NCBI GenBank assembly: GCA_035525055.1
Contig: DATLEZ010000117.1
Span: 1-6,747 of the forward strand
DNA: 6,747 nt
Source: DATEEG01 sp035525055
GTDB lineage: Bacteria > Actinomycetota > Acidimicrobiia > Spongiisociales > ZC4RG35
Direction of reading: 5' to 3'
Under the pieces are notes generated by a model. That model worked only from the letters and a program-made list of their open reading frames with translations, was not told the origin of the DNA and ran no database searches. A program made the position numbers and the translations under genes. This document shows positions 5,380-6,747 of this stretch, in pieces; the first letter of the stretch is position 1, and each line of letters opens with the position of its first letter.

Positions 5380-5922
5380 TCATCGCTCCTCCCGTCTCAC
5401 CGTGATGGTGGGACTGAATGGAGGGGCGTCACCGAGTCCGGTGAGGAGAGTGCGGAGGAGTCGGGTGAGATCGCTTCTCTCGGACGGCTCGAGCAGCCCG
5501 ACGATTTCGGATTGAGCTTGAAGGAGACTGGCGAGAGCGTCTTCTGCGATATCTCTGCCCGCCGGGGTGAGATGTATCAGCACACCGCGCCCATCCCGGG
5601 GGTTGGGTCGGCGTTCGACGAGCCCGGCTGCCTGGAGGCGATTGAGCCGGACCGTCATTCCCCCGCTGGTCAGCAGGAGGTCCTCGGCCAACTCCGTTGG
5701 CGTCAAAGGCCCGACGAGGTCGAGTTCGGTGAGGGTTTCGAGATCACCCCGGTGGCTGAGGCCATAAGCGGCTGCAATGCGATCCAGTCTCGCATGGAGG
5801 TAGTGGGCGGCCCGTAGCACTCGGGTCCCCACTTCGAGCGAAGAGAAGTCCACGTCGGGTCGAGACGTCCTCCACCTCTCGAGTATGTGGTCGAGACGGT
5901 CGGTCGTGCTCTGCTCGTTCAT
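5380..5922 (-). CDS. MarR-family transcriptional regulator
   Basis: A 180-aa winged-helix DNA-binding protein that acts as a dimer. N-terminal dimerisation helices (about 1-60) lead to L-T-P-T-E-L-A-E-D-L (73-82), recognition helix T-S-G-G-M-T-V-R-L-N-R-L-Q-A-A-G-L-V (85-102), and the wing R-P-N-P-R-D-G-R-G-V-L-I-H-L-T-P-A-G (105-122), the family signature with the conserved Asp and Arg. C-terminal helices close the dimer interface. MarR proteins are usually repressors released by small phenolic ligands or oxidation; this one has no Cys, so a thiol-redox switch is unlikely. An in-frame ATG at 5946 would add 8 residues. I prefer 5922 because the promoter seen upstream would place the transcript start near 5943; neither start has a good ribosome-binding site. 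It is divergent from the LapA-domain gene and convergent with the small-ORF pair. Confidence 0.92.
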   Translation of the reverse strand: MNEQSTTDRLDHILERWRTSRPDVDFSSLEVGTRVLRAAHYLHARLDRIAAAYGLSHRGDLETLTELDLVGPLTPTELAEDLLLTSGGMTVRLNRLQAAGLVERRPNPRDGRGVLIHLTPAGRDIAEDALASLLQAQSEIVGLLEPSERSDLTRLLRTLLTGLGDAPPFSPTITVRREER

Positions 5923-5939
5923 GGCAAAGGCCAATGTAG

Positions 5940-5968
5940 TTGACATTTAGTTATACTTCAAGTAATTT
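5940..5968 (+). promoter_or_regulatory. Candidate promoter of the LapA-domain gene
   Basis: On the plus strand, a perfect TTGACA (5940-5945) is followed after 17 bp by TAATTT (5963-5968, 3/6 to -10). It interlocks with the MarR promoter on the opposite strand, and its -10 touches the 14-bp palindrome. RNA polymerase could not use both at once, and one regulator could control both. Confidence 0.45.
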
Positions 5969-5978
5969 GTCTAGACAA
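5950..5978 (-). promoter_or_regulatory. Candidate promoter of the MarR gene
   Basis: On the minus strand, TTGTCT (5978-5973, 4/6 to -35) is followed after exactly 17 bp by TATAAC (5955-5950, 5/6 to -10). The -35 lies inside the 14-bp palindrome, so a bound MarR dimer would block it: autorepression. The predicted start near 5943 argues for translation from 5922. Confidence 0.55.
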
Positions 5979-5979
5979 A
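5954..5979. promoter_or_regulatory. Paired palindromes, probable MarR operator
   Basis: TTTGTCTAGACAAA (5966-5979) is a perfect 14-bp palindrome, and TACTT-C-AAGTA (5954-5964) is a perfect 11-bp one immediately next to it. Together they cover the divergent promoters of the MarR and LapA-domain genes. Such AT-flanked palindromes are usual MarR sites. Confidence 0.65.
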
Positions 5980-6030
5980 GTGAGTGGATTCCCCTCCCCT
6001 GACATGGGCGAGAGTGGCGGTGATCGTGAC

Positions 6031-6378
6031 ATGAGCGACAACGAAGAACAGGCGCGTGCTTCCGATGCCGAGGTGGAGGCTCAAAGTGAGAAAGCCGCTC
6101 CCCGGACGGAGCCGGAACGGGTTTTCGTTGGGACCGGCCTGTTTTGGGGACTGATCTTCGGGGTGATACTGGCATTGGCGGCGATCGTGCTGGCGGCTCA
6201 GAACACCGACACCGTCACCATCTCTTTTCTCGCCTGGGACTTTTCGACTCCCTTGATCGTGCTGATCCTCGGCGCACTGCTCATCGGCATCGTTCTCGAT
6301 GAGTTGCTTGGCTTGGTCTATCGAAAGCGTCGGCGCCGGACCCTGCGTGAGCGTGACGAATTGAAGCGCCTGCGATGA
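6031..6378 (+). CDS. LapA-domain (DUF1049) inner-membrane protein
   Basis: A 115-aa integral membrane protein. An acidic, probably disordered N-terminal tail (1-30) is followed by transmembrane helix 1 (about 37-56), the family hallmark Q57-N-T-D-T-V-T-I-S-F-L-A-W-D-F between the helices, transmembrane helix 2 (about 73-96), and a strongly basic, coiled-coil-like cytoplasmic end (Y-R-K-R-R-R-R-T-L-R-E-R-D-E-L-K-R-L-R). LapA-type proteins act in envelope assembly in proteobacteria; actinobacterial members are mostly uncharacterised. ATG 6031 is chosen because GGTGA lies 7 nt upstream and the N-terminus is then short. In-frame GTG 5980 and ATG 6004 lack a ribosome-binding site. It is divergent from the MarR gene, probably under its control through the shared palindromic promoter region. 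Its last 61 bp overlap the convergent gene on the minus strand. Confidence 0.88.
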   Translation: MSDNEEQARASDAEVEAQSEKAAPRTEPERVFVGTGLFWGLIFGVILALAAIVLAAQNTDTVTISFLAWDFSTPLIVLILGALLIGIVLDELLGLVYRKRRRRTLRERDELKRLR

Positions 6379-6593
6379 CGAGAGGAATAGAGCTGCCCTC
6401 CGAGGCCCGCGACCGCGATTCCGGAGAGGGCCATCCAGAGAGTCTGCCGTTCCTGGCGTGCTCCGAGCAGGGGCCAGCCGGCCACGATCATCGGTGCCAG
6501 ATGGAAGGTGGTGGCAGGTCGGATTGCCGCGGCCACTCCCCACAGGCCGGCGAACAGAACGGATCCCAGGATCCTGCGGACGCTGGCGGTCAT
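6318..6593 (-). CDS. Putative small membrane protein, 91 aa, unknown function
   Basis: No family recognised. The frame encodes three hydrophobic segments: I-L-G-S-V-L-F-A-G-L-W-G-V-A-A-A-I (about 8-24), F-H-L-A-P-M-I-V-A-G-W-P-L-L-G-A (about 30-45) and T-L-W-M-A-L-S-G-I-A-V-A-G-L-G-G (about 50-65). An unusually Arg-rich tail follows that lies antisense to the end of the LapA-domain gene (6318-6378). The hydrophobic pattern with Arg at the ends resembles a real membrane protein, while the tail may be read-through after loss of the original stop. ATG 6593 has no clear ribosome-binding site; GTG 6710 would add 39 low-complexity residues and is less likely. It could be a spurious frame. Confidence 0.48.
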   Translation of the reverse strand: MTASVRRILGSVLFAGLWGVAAAIRPATTFHLAPMIVAGWPLLGARQERQTLWMALSGIAVAGLGGQLYSSRHRRRFNSSRSRRVRRRRFR

Positions 6594-6747
6594 GGGCGGC
6601 AGAACGCTCGGTGGACACGAACTGTTTAATCGAGTGTCGTAGTTGCGACGCTCTTCGCATCCATGCCGGATCCCAAACCGTCCCGCCGGAGGGTGGGGAG
6701 GACGCGCCACCCAGGTAGTCTTTCTCCCGACAGCCTTAGTCGGATCG
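6594..6747. other. Right-edge stretch with two weak hairpins
   Basis: No supported gene is seen. GAGTGTCG (6632-6639) can pair with CGACGCTC (6646-6653; seven Watson-Crick pairs and one G-U) around a 6-nt loop on the plus strand. CCGAC (6727-6731) pairs with GTCGG (6739-6743). Neither is followed by a convincing U-run. Confidence 0.35.

Noticed and set aside
5971..6660. Minus-strand 229-codon frame opposite the LapA-domain gene
   Set aside because: The LapA-domain protein on the plus strand is well supported; this frame shows only basic, low-complexity translation.
1..6747. CRISPR array, tRNA, rRNA or riboswitch
   Set aside because: No regularly spaced repeats, cloverleaf-like segments or known aptamer core were seen by eye on either strand.

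Overview
This 6.7-kb window is a high-GC, gene-dense chromosomal segment with an actinobacterial character. The evidence is a surface protein with a C-terminal sorting signal cotranscribed with a class E/F-like sortase, GTG/TTG starts, a TetR with a WHG-type C-terminus, and a STAS protein. An uncultured lineage such as Acidimicrobiia would fit, but that placement is inference because no rRNA or marker gene is present. I see no CRISPR, tRNA, rRNA, transposase or integrase.

Region 1 (1-2351): an FAD-dependent oxidoreductase (minus strand) is divergent from a TetR-family regulator (plus strand). A perfect 33-bp palindrome lies between them, the classic layout of a TetR repressor controlling itself and a neighbouring flavoenzyme.

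Region 2 (2320-2703): an orphan STAS (anti-sigma-factor-antagonist-like) protein on the minus strand converges on and overlaps the TetR gene. It lacks the phosphorylatable serine of the family.

Region 3 (2813-4960, minus strand): a two-gene surface operon. A secreted DUF3494 ice-binding-like adhesin with a Thr-rich stalk and an atypical V-D-T-G-G sorting signal is followed 17 nt later by its probable dedicated sortase. Upstream lies a 90-bp degenerate copy (76/90 identical, ungapped) of the junction between the adhesin's 3' end and the sortase's 5' end. This is the fossil of a second adhesin-sortase pair. An AT-rich control region (4917-4962) with a promoter-like minus-strand match and a 6-bp inverted repeat separates this operon from region 4.

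Region 4 (4984-5317, plus strand): two short, overlapping, apparently translationally coupled ORFs of 55 and 57 codons. The second has a compact Cys-rich zinc-ribbon-like motif. I do not recognise either.

Region 5 (5380-6593): a MarR-family regulator (minus) is divergent from a LapA/DUF1049 inner-membrane protein (plus). Overlapping divergent promoters carry a perfect 14-bp palindrome. A small putative membrane protein (minus) converges on and overlaps the LapA gene. The MarR promoter shares a CAAGTAATT-type motif with the 4917-4962 control region, so the MarR protein may also govern the small-ORF pair and/or the adhesin-sortase operon.

The most unusual items are the fossil adhesin-sortase junction, the unannotated coupled small-ORF pair with its zinc-ribbon member, and the two palindromic divergent control regions.
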